DNA from: Bacteroidota bacterium
GTDB taxonomy: Bacteria; Bacteroidota; Bacteroidia; Chitinophagales; Chitinophagaceae
NCBI GenBank assembly: GCA_023392575.1
Contig: JAEVYV010000307.1
Coordinates: forward strand, 1 to 25,657
Direction: 5' to 3'
DNA length: 25,657 nucleotides
Under the pieces are notes generated by a model. It saw nothing but the letters and a program-made list of their open reading frames with translations. It was not told the DNA's origin and did no database searches. Shown in pieces: positions 1 through 7,282 of this stretch (positions are counted from its first letter, which is position 1; every line of letters begins with the position of its first letter). The translations under genes and the position numbers were made by a program.

Positions 1-14
1 CAATTACAGCGCCG

Positions 15-119
15 TTATAATTTGGAAGACCGCAGCGATTGCGCCGCGGGAAGCTGAATGGTAAACCTCGTTAGCTGGCCCGGTTCGGAGCTTACTTCAA
101 TAAAACCCTTGTGCAATTA
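15..119 (-). pseudogene. Detached C-terminal tail of the sensor kinase, after the in-frame TAA
   Basis: Reading on in the same frame past the TAA at 117-119 gives LHKGFIEVSSEPGQLTRFTI, then QLPAAQSLRSSKL and a TAA at 15-17. This is the normal last strand-helix-strand of a HATPase_c domain, which follows the G2 box in related kinases. No frameshift is needed. One substitution (CAA, GAA or AAA to TAA) explains the break. It is either a real nonsense mutation or a sequencing/assembly error. Confidence 0.8.
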
Positions 120-1412
120 TATGATTCGTTTTGTCAGCGGAAGACCCAGGCCAAAGCCCCGGACGTTGCGGTTTTCTTTCATCCGGTAAAAAGGCTGAAA
201 GATATTACTGAGTTCCTGGCGGGGAATGCCGGCACCCGTGTTTTCTATAGTGATCACCAGGCAGCCTTCCCCGGCCCCAAGGTTTACCACAGCCCGGTGG
301 TCAAAAGAATATTTGCAAGCATTGACCACAATGTTTTTAATCGCAGTAAGCAGGAGGGCTTCGTTCCCAAACACCAGCAGCTTTTCTTCTTCTTCGGGCA
401 GTTGGTCAAACTGGATCAGCACAGAAAACGACGGATCGGTTTTGGCCACTTCCGAGGGCAGGCGCAAAAGAATCTCGTCGAGCCGGATCAGGTCAATTTC
501 CAGCCCGCCGGGGTTGCCCGATGCCTTGGCAAACTCCAGCAGGGTTTGGGTTAGCTTGTTCATGTGCCGCACATCCTGGTAAACCGATTGCATCACCCGG
601 GCATATTCTTCCGAACTCCGTTTGCGCTGCAGGGTGATCTCCAACTGACTGGAAATGGAGGTCAGGGGTGTGGACAGTTCGTGCGAAGCATTGGAAATAA
701 ACCGGCGTTGCAGTTCAAAACTTTCCTGCAAGCGGTTCAACAGATCGTTTACCGTATGCGACAACTGGTACCATTCGTCCCGGGTCTTTCCTGTTTGAAT
801 GCGGCGTGTCAGGTTTTGGGCCGAAATCTCGGCTACATCTTCGCTGATCTTTTTTATGGGCCGCAGCAGCCGCCCCGAAAAAAGATAACCGCCCACCAGG
901 ATGAAAATATTGCCCACCAAAAAGCTCAGGATCAGGATTTTGAGCAGGTTGCTCAAATTTTCCTTGGCTTCGGCATCTTCAGCCGCAATAACCATTACAA
1001 TCCTGCTGTTGTTATGCGTGTAATAATAGGCAATTGCTTCTTTTTTGTCTGTTTTAAAATAATAGCTGCCGTTTTCCCGGGCCAGGTTTAGTATTTCCTG
1101 GTCAACCGACAGGGTGTCGTTCGGAACATCGCTGTATTCATATAAATTCCGGTTGCGGGAGTCGTAGGCTTGAGCGGTTTTTCTTTTCAGTGAAATGGTC
1201 GTGGACGAGTCAATCAGGTTGATCAGTTTTTCATCAAAAATTTCTCTTTGACTTAACAGCCTGGCAGTAGTGATGGCCCGGTTGGTAAGCCGGGATTTGA
1301 TATTGGTAAGCCGCTGCTGGTACGAAAAATAATAAATGCTACCGCACACCACGCTTAAGATAACAAAAGCCAGCAAGGAAAAAAGAAAGGTGATGCGAAG
1401 GCGTACCGGCAT
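117..1412 (-). CDS. Membrane sensor histidine kinase, truncated by an in-frame stop
   Basis: Two-component sensor kinase of the HAMP/HisKA/HATPase type, anchored in the inner membrane. It has a first membrane helix at about residues 8-30, a periplasmic sensor region of about 125 residues, a second helix at about 157-178, HAMP at 179-231, the phospho-acceptor His244 in NASHELSTPL, an N-box (NACKYS), a G1 box reading NTGAGIP (Asn where Asp is usual) and a G2 box GFGLGLPL. The start is ATG at 1412. The frame ends at TAA (117-119) right after KRII, but the same frame continues without another stop to 15 and encodes the expected end of the ATPase fold. The protein is therefore about 34 residues short and may be inactive. 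The layout resembles CusS/ArlS-type kinases, which normally follow a response regulator gene. None is present upstream, so its signal and partner are unknown. Confidence 0.85.
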   Translation of the reverse strand: MPVRLRITFLFSLLAFVILSVVCGSIYYFSYQQRLTNIKSRLTNRAITTARLLSQREIFDEKLINLIDSSTTISLKRKTAQAYDSRNRNLYEYSDVPNDTLSVDQEILNLARENGSYYFKTDKKEAIAYYYTHNNSRIVMVIAAEDAEAKENLSNLLKILILSFLVGNIFILVGGYLFSGRLLRPIKKISEDVAEISAQNLTRRIQTGKTRDEWYQLSHTVNDLLNRLQESFELQRRFISNASHELSTPLTSISSQLEITLQRKRSSEEYARVMQSVYQDVRHMNKLTQTLLEFAKASGNPGGLEIDLIRLDEILLRLPSEVAKTDPSFSVLIQFDQLPEEEEKLLVFGNEALLLTAIKNIVVNACKYSFDHRAVVNLGAGEGCLVITIENTGAGIPRQELSNIFQPFYRMKENRNVRGFGLGLPLTKRII

Positions 1413-1520
1413 GATTTACAGGTCTTTATTTGGTTGGGTTCATTTAAGGGGTACAATTTAAAGCTTCGGCGCCACCGGAACAACTTCGGCCCTGGTTTGG
1501 GGCCCCAGGGAACGGGTAAG

Positions 1521-1538
1521 TTCTAATCACATTCTAAT
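1521..1538. promoter_or_regulatory. TTCTAAT direct repeat pair, 11 bp apart
   Basis: TTCTAAT occurs at 1521-1527 and again at 1532-1538. Eleven-base phasing of direct repeats is typical of OmpR/PhoB-family response regulators (known of the family). The pair lies about 110 bp upstream of the kinase ATG at 1412 and just upstream of a promoter-like site on the plus strand, so it could serve either side. The regulator is not in the window. Confidence 0.35.
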
Positions 1539-1630
1539 GCCCTATGTTGAATTGTTGCGTTTAAATTTTCAAAATTTGAAGTGGTAAATACCTCATACTT
1601 AAGTTCATTGGTACCCCAGTGAACGAGAAG

Positions 1631-1653
1631 GCCCTGTTTTTACAGGGCTTTTT
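1631..1653 (+). terminator. Intrinsic terminator with no gene in front of it
   Basis: The stem GCCCTG (1631-1636) and CAGGGC (1643-1648) encloses a six-base loop and is followed by TTTTTG on the plus strand. The minus strand has no T-tract. Upstream on the plus strand there is only non-coding sequence back to the kinase start at 1412, so the terminator probably ends a short untranslated transcript. Confidence 0.6.
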
Positions 1654-1700
1654 GCTTTTCCTTAGAGGGGATCTCTTTTAACAAGTTGTTTACGTGCAAA

Positions 1701-1759
1701 TCACGGTTTAAAATGGGTGATTTCACGGTTTTTTAATCTTGGGCTCCGTTCTACTTTCG
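1701..1759 (+). promoter_or_regulatory. Tandem CACGGTTT repeats upstream of a TACTTTCG promoter box
   Basis: CACGGTTT is present at 1702-1709 and 1724-1731, exactly 22 bp apart. AAATCAC (1698-1704) and GTGATTT (1717-1723) also form an inverted pair. TACTTTCG at 1752-1759 resembles the Bacteroidota -7 element TAnnTTTG. Repeats two helical turns apart, just upstream of a promoter, fit a LytTR-type or similar dimeric activator (inference). The likely target is the small membrane peptide gene beginning at 1907. Confidence 0.35.
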
Positions 1760-1793
1760 CAGCAGGTTTTTCATAGGATATTGGATTTTTTGC

Positions 1794-1824
1794 GGGGCTG
1801 AATATCTATTCCGGCCCCTTTATT
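1794..1824 (+). terminator. GC hairpin with T-rich tail between promoter box and small gene
   Basis: GGGGCTG (1794-1800) pairs with CGGCCCC (1812-1818), with one G-T wobble and an 11-base loop, followed by TTTATTT. It sits about 30 bases after the expected start site of the 1752-1759 promoter box and about 80 bases before the 38-aa gene. It could be an attenuator or the end of a very short RNA. Confidence 0.35.
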
Positions 1825-1906
1825 TAACTCATTTACAGAGAAACACCCAAATAATATCCGGCGGCCTGTAACCTATAAATGCGTTATGCGTCTTAATTGA
1901 TAAGTA

Positions 1907-2023
1907 ATGATCAACCCTAAACGATTTATGAAACAAGCATCTTTTTTAAAAGAATATTCCTCAATAATTTTTTTCCTGGTAAACCTGCTGGTATTCTTTC
2001 TGATCCTCCTTTTTATGGCCTAA
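1907..2023 (+). CDS. Small single-helix membrane peptide (38 aa)
   Basis: ATG at 1907 opens a 38-codon frame ending in TAA at 2021-2023. A second in-frame ATG at 1928 would give 31 residues. The first half is short and basic (MINPKRFMKQASFLKEY). The rest is a strongly hydrophobic run, from IIFFLVNLLVFFLILLF to the end, long enough for one membrane helix. No known family is recognised. It lies downstream of a promoter box and repeats at 1702-1759 and faces the lipocalin-like gene tail to tail. Small hydrophobic peptides can be regulators, toxins or spurious, so coding status rests on the clean basic-then-hydrophobic layout only. Confidence 0.4.
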   Translation: MINPKRFMKQASFLKEYSSIIFFLVNLLVFFLILLFMA

Positions 2024-2073
2024 GGCATCATCGCTGCCGGCATTTCCAAAATGCAGCAAATACTCCAAGCACC

Positions 2074-2532
2074 TTATTGCAGGCTCCAAACCTTGGTGAT
2101 CTTATAGGTTTGATTGTTTGACAACGTAAGATCGGTTTCGGTTTTGAACGTGTTGGACGTGAGGTGTGTGATCTTTTCATACAGAGCGGCCGTGCCATCG
2201 GGCATGCAAACCAGGGTGGTAGCGCCATCCAGGCGCCAGGTGCCGGCTTTGGTATCGGTGCAGGTTAGTTGATAAGTGCCGGTGTAGTTGCTGTTGAACT
2301 GGTAGCGGTTATCTTTTTGACATGCCGACCAGGTGCTGTAGATGTCTTTTTCACTGCTTCCGTTGCCATCCCAGTCGTGGGCTTTGTCGGAGGAAATGCC
2401 CGTGATCTTCCAGGTTCCAATCAGTTGCGCCACCGAATAGCCCTGAGGCAGGTTGTTGGCTTCCACTTCTGCTTTATAGCAGGAAGCCAGGCAACATAAG
2501 AGCAGCGATAAAAAAAAGCGGAAACCTGTCAT
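2074..2532 (-). CDS. Lipocalin-like lipoprotein
   Basis: Small secreted lipoprotein. From ATG at 2532 it has a signal peptide (MTGFRFFLSLLLCCLASC) whose Cys18 sits in a good lipobox (LASC), so it is probably lipid-anchored. The mature part starts LIGTWKITGISSD, the typical opening strand of Bacteroidota lipocalin-like domains (Lipocalin_4/5, DUF5004). It contains evenly spaced beta strands, two cysteines (SACQKD and QLTCTD) and ends in KVWSL. A TTG six bases upstream, at 2538, is an alternative start, but the ATG fits the signal peptide better. Ligand and role are unknown. It stands alone, tail to tail with the small membrane peptide and head to head with the M48 protease gene, so it could share the 2533-2685 promoter region with that gene. 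Confidence 0.75.
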   Translation of the reverse strand: MTGFRFFLSLLLCCLASCYKAEVEANNLPQGYSVAQLIGTWKITGISSDKAHDWDGNGSSEKDIYSTWSACQKDNRYQFNSNYTGTYQLTCTDTKAGTWRLDGATTLVCMPDGTAALYEKITHLTSNTFKTETDLTLSNNQTYKITKVWSLQ

Positions 2533-2626
2533 AAGCAATAATAATTTACAAATAATCTTTCATACAGCCGCCGGAATCAAAATAAAATCCTCTGCTTAAT
2601 TTAGCGCCGCTGACGCCAGCAAAAAA

Positions 2627-2674
2627 ATGGCATTGGTGTTGCATGAATTGGATCAGCGTATTGATGAACTTTAA
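2627..2674 (+). other. Possible 15-codon leader ORF before the M48 gene
   Basis: ATG at 2627 follows an A-rich run and opens MALVLHELDQRIDEL, ending in TAA at 2672-2674, 11 bases before the protease ATG at 2686. TAATTTAG at about 2607-2614 resembles the Bacteroidota -7 box and would put the start site just before this frame. It may be a translated leader or chance. Confidence 0.2.
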
Positions 2675-2685
2675 ATTTTCAAAGG

Positions 2686-4128
2686 ATGAAAAAATACATT
2701 TTAGTCAGTTGTTTGGCAGCATCGGCACTTATTTTTCATAATTGTGCCCGTAACCCGGTTACGGGTAAGCGTCAGGTGGTGCTGATGTCCGAGCAACAGG
2801 AGATTGCCATGGGCAAAGAAGCCGACCCGCAGATCATTGCCCAATTCGGGCTTTACGAAGATTCGGCCCTTCAGCGTTTTATCAGGGAAAAGGGAAAGGA
2901 AATGGCCGCCATTTCGCACCGCCCCAATCTGGAGTATCAATTCAGGATCGTGAATTCCGATGTGGTGAACGCCTTTGCGGTTCCCGGCGGGTACGTTTAT
3001 TTCACCCGGGGCATTATGGCACACTTCAACAACGAAGCCGAATTTGCCGGCGTTTTGGGGCACGAAATCGGCCACATCACGGCCCGCCATTCCGTGGCGC
3101 AGCAACGCAACCAGCTTTTGGGGCAACTGGGCATTATTGCCGGGATGGTCATTAATCCCGACCTGGCTCAGTTTGCCGATGTGGCTTCGCAGGGTTTAGG
3201 GCTTTTGTTGTTGAAATATGGCCGGGATGACGAACGCCAGTCGGATGAACTGGGGGTGGAGTATTCTTCGAAAATTGGCTACGACGCACACCAAATGGCC
3301 CATTTTTTTACCACGCTTGAAAGACAGGGGCAGGCCGCCGGTGCCGCCGAATTGCCTACATTCCTGTCCAGCCACCCCAACCCCGGTGAAAGAAATGTGA
3401 CGGTAGAAAAGCTGGCAACCGAATGGCAGCAAAAACTAAATCTTTCCAAGGCGCAGATCAACCGGGACAGTTACCTTAAAAGGATTGAAGGGCTGGTTTA
3501 TGGAGAAGATCCCAGAGAAGGTTATTTGGAAAACAATGTTTTCTATCATCCGGTCTTGCGTTTTCAGGTCCCCATACCCGCTAACTGGAACTACCAAAAT
3601 ACCCCGCAGCAGGTGCAACTGGCGTCAAAGGACGGGAAGGCCCTGCTGTTGCTGACGCTGGCACAGGGCAATTCCTTGCAGGATGCCGCCAATGCCGTGT
3701 TGCAGCAATACAAATTGCAGACGGTTGAGTCCAGGCAAACTTCAGTAAATGGCCTGAATGCCCTGACGCTGGTGGCCGATCAACCGCAACAACAAGGCGC
3801 CTCCTTGCGCACCTTGTCTTACCTCATTCAATACGGCGGCTCTATTTATCATTTAATTGGCGTATCCTCCCTTAACGACTTTAACGCCTATGTGAATTTG
3901 TTTACCAGCACCATGCAGGGTTTTAGGCAGCTTACCGATGCTGCAAAGCTGAATAAAAAACCCGAGCGCATCCGCATTAAAACGGTTACGCAAACCGGAA
4001 CCTTGCAACAGGCTTTCCGCCAGTTCAATGTGTCGGACAAACGCATGGAGGAACTGGCCATATTAAACGGCATGAAACTGACCGACAATGTAACGCAGGG
4101 AAGTTTGATCAAGATCGTGGGCCAATAG
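2686..4128 (+). CDS. M48 family metalloprotease lipoprotein with LysM-like C-terminus
   Basis: Zinc metalloprotease of the BepA/LoiP type, which acts in the periplasm on misassembled envelope proteins (known of the family). The start is ATG 2686 with a signal peptide ending at Cys20 (ALIFHNC, an imperfect lipobox), followed by the family's NPVTGKRQVVLMSEQQE. The catalytic motif HEIGH is at 126-130 and the probable third zinc ligand is Glu183 in ERQSDELG. Residues about 280-420 form an M48-associated C-terminal region. The last 50 residues (TLQQAFRQFNVS to LAILNGM to SLIKIVG) look like a LysM repeat, suggesting contact with peptidoglycan. At 480 residues it is about the usual length for the Bacteroidota form. 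It has its own terminator and no operon partner. Confidence 0.9.
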   Translation: MKKYILVSCLAASALIFHNCARNPVTGKRQVVLMSEQQEIAMGKEADPQIIAQFGLYEDSALQRFIREKGKEMAAISHRPNLEYQFRIVNSDVVNAFAVPGGYVYFTRGIMAHFNNEAEFAGVLGHEIGHITARHSVAQQRNQLLGQLGIIAGMVINPDLAQFADVASQGLGLLLLKYGRDDERQSDELGVEYSSKIGYDAHQMAHFFTTLERQGQAAGAAELPTFLSSHPNPGERNVTVEKLATEWQQKLNLSKAQINRDSYLKRIEGLVYGEDPREGYLENNVFYHPVLRFQVPIPANWNYQNTPQQVQLASKDGKALLLLTLAQGNSLQDAANAVLQQYKLQTVESRQTSVNGLNALTLVADQPQQQGASLRTLSYLIQYGGSIYHLIGVSSLNDFNAYVNLFTSTMQGFRQLTDAAKLNKKPERIRIKTVTQTGTLQQAFRQFNVSDKRMEELAILNGMKLTDNVTQGSLIKIVGQ

Positions 4129-4166
4129 GGCTGCGAAACCTTCACTGAGGCAGATGAAGAAACAGA

Positions 4167-4197
4167 AGAAAAGGGGCAATGCCTCTTTTCTTTTTTT
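4167..4197. terminator. Bidirectional terminator between M48 protease and PAS kinase
   Basis: AGAAAAGGGGC (4167-4177) pairs with GCCTCTTTTCT (4181-4191), with one G-T wobble and a three-base loop, followed on the plus strand by a run of T (to 4197). The A-rich left arm supplies T residues on the minus strand, so it can also stop the kinase transcript, whose stop codon is at 4207. Confidence 0.7.
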
Positions 4198-4206
4198 GTT
4201 AAGAAA

Positions 4207-5361
4207 TTAAACCAAAAGTGTTGCCGGAAACCGGATGTAGAAAGATGCTCCTTCGCTTGGTTTGGACCGGGCAGAAATCTGCCCCTGGTGCAGCTCCACA
4301 ATTTTTTTACAAAGTGCCAGCCCGATTCCATTGCCTTCGTACAGGGCCCGTTCGTTTAACCGTTGAAAAAGGTTAAAAATGCTTTCGGAATATTTTTCTT
4401 CAAAACCTATTCCGTTGTCGCTGACGATGATTTCAAAAAAAGGTTGATCGTTCTGATAAACAAAATCTTTACTAACGGTTATGGTAATGACCGGCGGGGT
4501 TTCGGGGTTGGAGAATTTCAAGGCGTTCTGTATCAGGTTATAAAACAGGCGATTGAGCTGGGAGGAAATTCCTTTTATCGCCGGCAGTAAATCGCAAATG
4601 ATGTGAGCGTTTTTGTTGCTGATCATCAGCTCCAGATCAGATTTTACATCTTCTATCACCTGGTTCAGGTCTACTTCAACAAACTGGTTGTGGCTTTTGG
4701 TAACCCGGCTATAATCCAGCAAATCCTGAACAATGCTGCTCATTCGAATGGTCGACTCATTGATCTTGGTTAGATATTTTCGGCCTTGCTCGTCCAGTTG
4801 CTGCTGGTTCCTTTCCAAAAGCATGTTCGAAAACACCTGGATTTTTCTTAAAGGTTCCTGCAGGTCATGGCTGGCGGCATAAGCAAACTGTTCCAGTTGA
4901 TCGTTAAAATGTTGCAAAAGCTGATTGGCTTCCTTGGTTTGCTTGTGTTCGGTTATGTCTACCAGCATGTTTACGGCTCCCATCAAATTGCCGTTTTCAT
5001 CAATAATGGGATCGGGATGAGGCAATACGTTACGCCGGGTGCCGTCAGGTCTTTCTATAACAATTTCCCAACCCCGCACCGGCCGGCCCTCTTTAAGTGT
5101 AACCGCCATAGGACAATCGTTCAGGGGAACAGGCGTGCCGTCAACCTCAAAAATCTTCCAGGAGCCGCACCAAAGGTCTTCACCAAGTTTTGGTTCCCGG
5201 CCCCAAAGCTCAACAGCTGCTTTATTATAAAAAATTACAAAACCTTCGGTGTCGCAGGTATAAATAGCAACAGGCAAAAGCTGGATCAGTTGCTGATAGT
5301 AGTACTCGTTTTTGGGCAGGCCGCGGCCGTTAAAAAAGGGAGCTACCACCGATGATTTCAT
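4207..5361 (-). CDS. PAS-domain cytoplasmic histidine kinase
   Basis: Soluble sensor kinase with no membrane helix. From ATG at 5361 it has a PAS domain at about residues 22-140, HisKA with His165 in ASHDLQEPLRK, then HATPase_c with N-box (NLIQNALKF), G1 (DNGIGFEE) and G2 (GNGIGLAL). The C-terminus (GASFYIRFP) is complete. A longer reading from TTG 5418 adds 19 residues, but a promoter-like GATATTTG lies at 5409-5416 on this strand, so the ATG is preferred (384 aa). The phospho-acceptor motif is nearly identical to that of the ten-PAS kinase at 7283, and the ATP domain is similar, so both belong to the phytochrome-like orphan kinase group common in Bacteroidota. No response regulator is adjacent. 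The stimulus is unknown. Confidence 0.88.
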   Translation of the reverse strand: MKSSVVAPFFNGRGLPKNEYYYQQLIQLLPVAIYTCDTEGFVIFYNKAAVELWGREPKLGEDLWCGSWKIFEVDGTPVPLNDCPMAVTLKEGRPVRGWEIVIERPDGTRRNVLPHPDPIIDENGNLMGAVNMLVDITEHKQTKEANQLLQHFNDQLEQFAYAASHDLQEPLRKIQVFSNMLLERNQQQLDEQGRKYLTKINESTIRMSSIVQDLLDYSRVTKSHNQFVEVDLNQVIEDVKSDLELMISNKNAHIICDLLPAIKGISSQLNRLFYNLIQNALKFSNPETPPVITITVSKDFVYQNDQPFFEIIVSDNGIGFEEKYSESIFNLFQRLNERALYEGNGIGLALCKKIVELHQGQISARSKPSEGASFYIRFPATLLV

Positions 5362-5408
5362 TGAGGTTTCTTGCACGGAAAGCGGTTTGGGTGAAAGAGG
5401 GGAAAATA

Positions 5409-5416
5409 CAAATATC
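5409..5416 (-). promoter_or_regulatory. Promoter-like -7 box for the PAS kinase
   Basis: GATATTTG on the minus strand differs from TAnnTTTG by one base. It would start transcription near 5400, about 40 bases before the ATG at 5361. I see no clear -33 element. Confidence 0.3.
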
Positions 5417-5598
5417 AAGCCTATAAGCTTTGGAAAAAGCCTAAAATCTGAAAGCGTTTCCGGGCCGGCTTGTTGGAAGAGAAGACCGTGGGGTTAGATA
5501 GAGGAAAAAAAATCAGTTCCCGCAACTGCTCGGTTCGGTAATATCTTGCTTTAGCTGGCGCCGGTGCATCGGTTAAGTTAATCGGAATCTGATTTACC

Positions 5599-5626
5599 AG
5601 CCTGCCGTTTTAAACGGATGCAGGCT
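5599..5626 (-). terminator. Hairpin over the stop codon of the 82-aa gene
   Basis: AGCCTGC (5599-5605) pairs with GCAGGCT (5620-5626), and CCGTTT/AAACGG inside extends the fold. It overlaps the TAG at 5625-5627. There is no clear T-tract, so it may stabilise the message end or terminate weakly. Confidence 0.4.
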
Positions 5627-5873
5627 AGTCCATTAAAGTCAGCACATTGATTTTTTGAAGATAGGGTTCTAATTGGTCCAGATCGTCAAAGCTTTGAAGA
5701 AGGGTTGCTTTTTGTGATCTGCGTTCGTAAGCTACCTCCACGTAAAAACCATCAATCTGGAAAAGCAGTATGTCCTGGTCTGTCGACTTTCTTTGAGACA
5801 AAAAAACTCCGTGGTGTTTGACTATGAGTTGTTGGACATATTTAGAGCGGGAGCGGAATTCGTTTAACGTCAT
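5625..5873 (-). CDS. Hypothetical protein, small Bacteroidota type (82 aa)
   Basis: A short soluble protein starting MTLNEFRSRS from ATG 5873. A TTG at 5885 would add four residues. It is amphipathic, with no signal peptide or membrane helix. The N-terminal half is helical and basic (RSKYVQQLIVKHHGVFLSQR). It is followed by a hydrophobic strand pair (DILLFQIDGFYVEVAYERRS) and a helix (SFDDLDQLEPYLQKINVL), a compact alpha-beta-alpha layout. I do not recognise a named domain, but the pattern looks like small conserved proteins of unknown function in Chitinophagaceae. It stands between the PAS kinase and the basic protein on the same strand, with gaps too long for a tight operon. Confidence 0.65.
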   Translation of the reverse strand: MTLNEFRSRSKYVQQLIVKHHGVFLSQRKSTDQDILLFQIDGFYVEVAYERRSQKATLLQSFDDLDQLEPYLQKINVLTLMD

Positions 5874-6089
5874 AAGCTTTTTCAATCATGCTTTCAAACC
5901 AAATGCCCGGCACGATCACGTGCGCCCATAAACGTGTGGGTCGGTGAAAACACCAGAAGGTGGGCTGCAGGGTGTGCAAAACGAACAAGTTTGTCTACAT
6001 TTTATTGATGCATAGTAGCAATAACAGCCGTAGAACAAAAAAATGGCCACCCCTTCAACCTGACTTGTTCCATAATCAGTTTTTGTAAG

Positions 6090-6467
6090 CTAGCTGCTGG
6101 ATTTTCTTTTGCTGCCTGTTCCCTGTTTTTTTGCCTGCCGACGCTTTCCCTCTTTTTTGCCCAGCCAGGATTGAACCTTGTTTACCGTTTTGTCCCACCA
6201 TCCGTGCTCATAGCCTCCCTGACTGGCATTGCCATGGTTTTGGGTGTCGCCGCCGTAGATATTGCTATCTGTTTTTTCTGCCTGTCCGCTCCGGGAAGCA
6301 GCCGGTCTTTCCATACCGCTGTTTCGAATCCTTTCCTGCCCGCCCTGTACACGATCTTCCGATTGCCGCACCGCACCCGAAAGTTTTTCTGTGGTCTTTC
6401 CCTTAGTTTTTCCTTTGGTTTGAGCGGTTGCATCCTTTTTTGCAGGACCCCGCTGTTTTTCTGCCAT
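6090..6467 (-). CDS. Hydrophilic, basic low-complexity protein
   Basis: From ATG 6467 this 125-aa protein is rich in Lys, Arg, Gln, Gly and Ser (MAEKQRGPAKKDATAQ; KGKTKGKTTEKL) and has almost no hydrophobic stretch except a C-terminal amphipathic segment (WWDKTVNKVQSWLGKK), then a basic tail ending SKRKSSS. A GTG at 6491 would add eight residues. The composition suggests a disordered protein, perhaps nucleic-acid binding or desiccation/stress related, like the KGG proteins at 18455 and 18767. That is inference, as no named family is recognised. The opposite strand has overlapping open frames, but their translations look random. Confidence 0.55.
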   Translation of the reverse strand: MAEKQRGPAKKDATAQTKGKTKGKTTEKLSGAVRQSEDRVQGGQERIRNSGMERPAASRSGQAEKTDSNIYGGDTQNHGNASQGGYEHGWWDKTVNKVQSWLGKKEGKRRQAKKQGTGSKRKSSS

Positions 6468-7282
6468 AAAAAGAGATTTAATTACGAACACTGGCGCAAA
6501 ATCATTGCCATAAACATTGTTCCTGGTGAAAGAAAAATTCTAAACCAGGGACGAACCGAAGAGCTTCTACACTTTGAGAAATTGCCGCTATTGCTTTATG
6601 GAGTGTTGGTAGCGTAGCACCTGAATTTTAAGTGGTGGCAGAAAAAAGGCGGGTTGGTCCTGTTGAGTTTCGTAGGGTTTAAAGGCGTTGGCGGCAAAGT
6701 CAGCTGGCCTGGGCAACCCACAAATTTTCATTGGTTTATCTGCCTTGCATCCTTCTTGATAAAAGCGTTTAAATTAATTTTCTCCAACAACAGTTTTGGA
6801 GTTTTAGATGAGCATGGTTTTAATAATTTTTTAAAAGGCTTTGGTATCATTTTTAATAAAAGAGGTAGCAGTTTATTTTGGCAAGCCACGGTCTGATGAA
6901 TTAAATAAGTGAGCAAAGCCTGGAGAAAGGCACAAAGACACACTTGAGACGCTGGTTCGGACCACCCTTTAGCATCGGTATCTGTTGGTTTAAACCAGCG
7001 GGGAAAGTGTTTTTCAAAAAAAGTATAGATAACTGCTGCTATTTTTTTACCGTATCAATTAAAACTCTTAACTTATTGTAAAATAAAGGTAGTCACATCT
7101 TTATCCTTTAAATGGCTGATTTTGGTGAAAGCTATCGGTGCGGCTTGTTATCAACCCTGTGCACGGCCATTAGGTTTTCCGCATGCTTGAAACAGCATTA
7201 ATCCCTGCCCCTCACCCTTGGCAATCATTGTTAGAAACAAGTTCTTAAAACCTTACTAAAACGAATTGATTTGCAAGAAGTA
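6468..7282. other. 815-bp stretch without a convincing gene
   Basis: Open frames of 70-80 codons exist on both strands around 6654-6943, but their composition is poor and they overlap each other. The middle (about 6740-6900) is clearly more AT-rich than its surroundings. Visible structures are a hairpin CTCCAA/TTGGAG (6782-6801) followed by TTTT, a perfect 12-bp palindrome TGGTTTAAACCA (6986-6997), and TTGTTagaAACAA (7228-7240) ahead of the ten-PAS kinase. No repeat of a known mobile element is visible. Confidence 0.5.

Larger units (their letters stand above)
1413..1906. other. Gene-poor stretch with repeats, hairpins and promoter-like sites
   Basis: No protein-coding frame convinces here. 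The stretch holds two TTCTAAT direct repeats (1521-1538), a promoter-like TTG-N21-AAAATTTG (1547-1578), an intrinsic terminator (1631-1653), CACGGTTT repeats (1702-1731), a TACTTTCG box (1752-1759) and a GC hairpin with a T-rich tail (1794-1824). A response regulator would be expected next to the kinase that starts at 1412, but only a meaningless run of seven codons precedes that ATG. The arrangement suggests one or two short plus-strand transcripts. Confidence 0.5.

Noticed and set aside
1413..1440. Remnant of a response regulator just before the kinase ATG
   Set aside because: Only about seven codons without stop precede it, and they carry no receiver or DNA-binding motif.
6131..6617. Cys/Phe-rich plus-strand frames opposite the basic 125-aa protein
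   Set aside because: They are antisense shadows of a Lys/Gln/Gly-rich gene, and two frames overlap each other.
6654..6943. Overlapping 70-80 codon frames on both strands in the AT-rich patch
   Set aside because: No recognisable domain, poor composition, mutual overlap and no clear promoter; an AT-rich stretch opens frames by chance.
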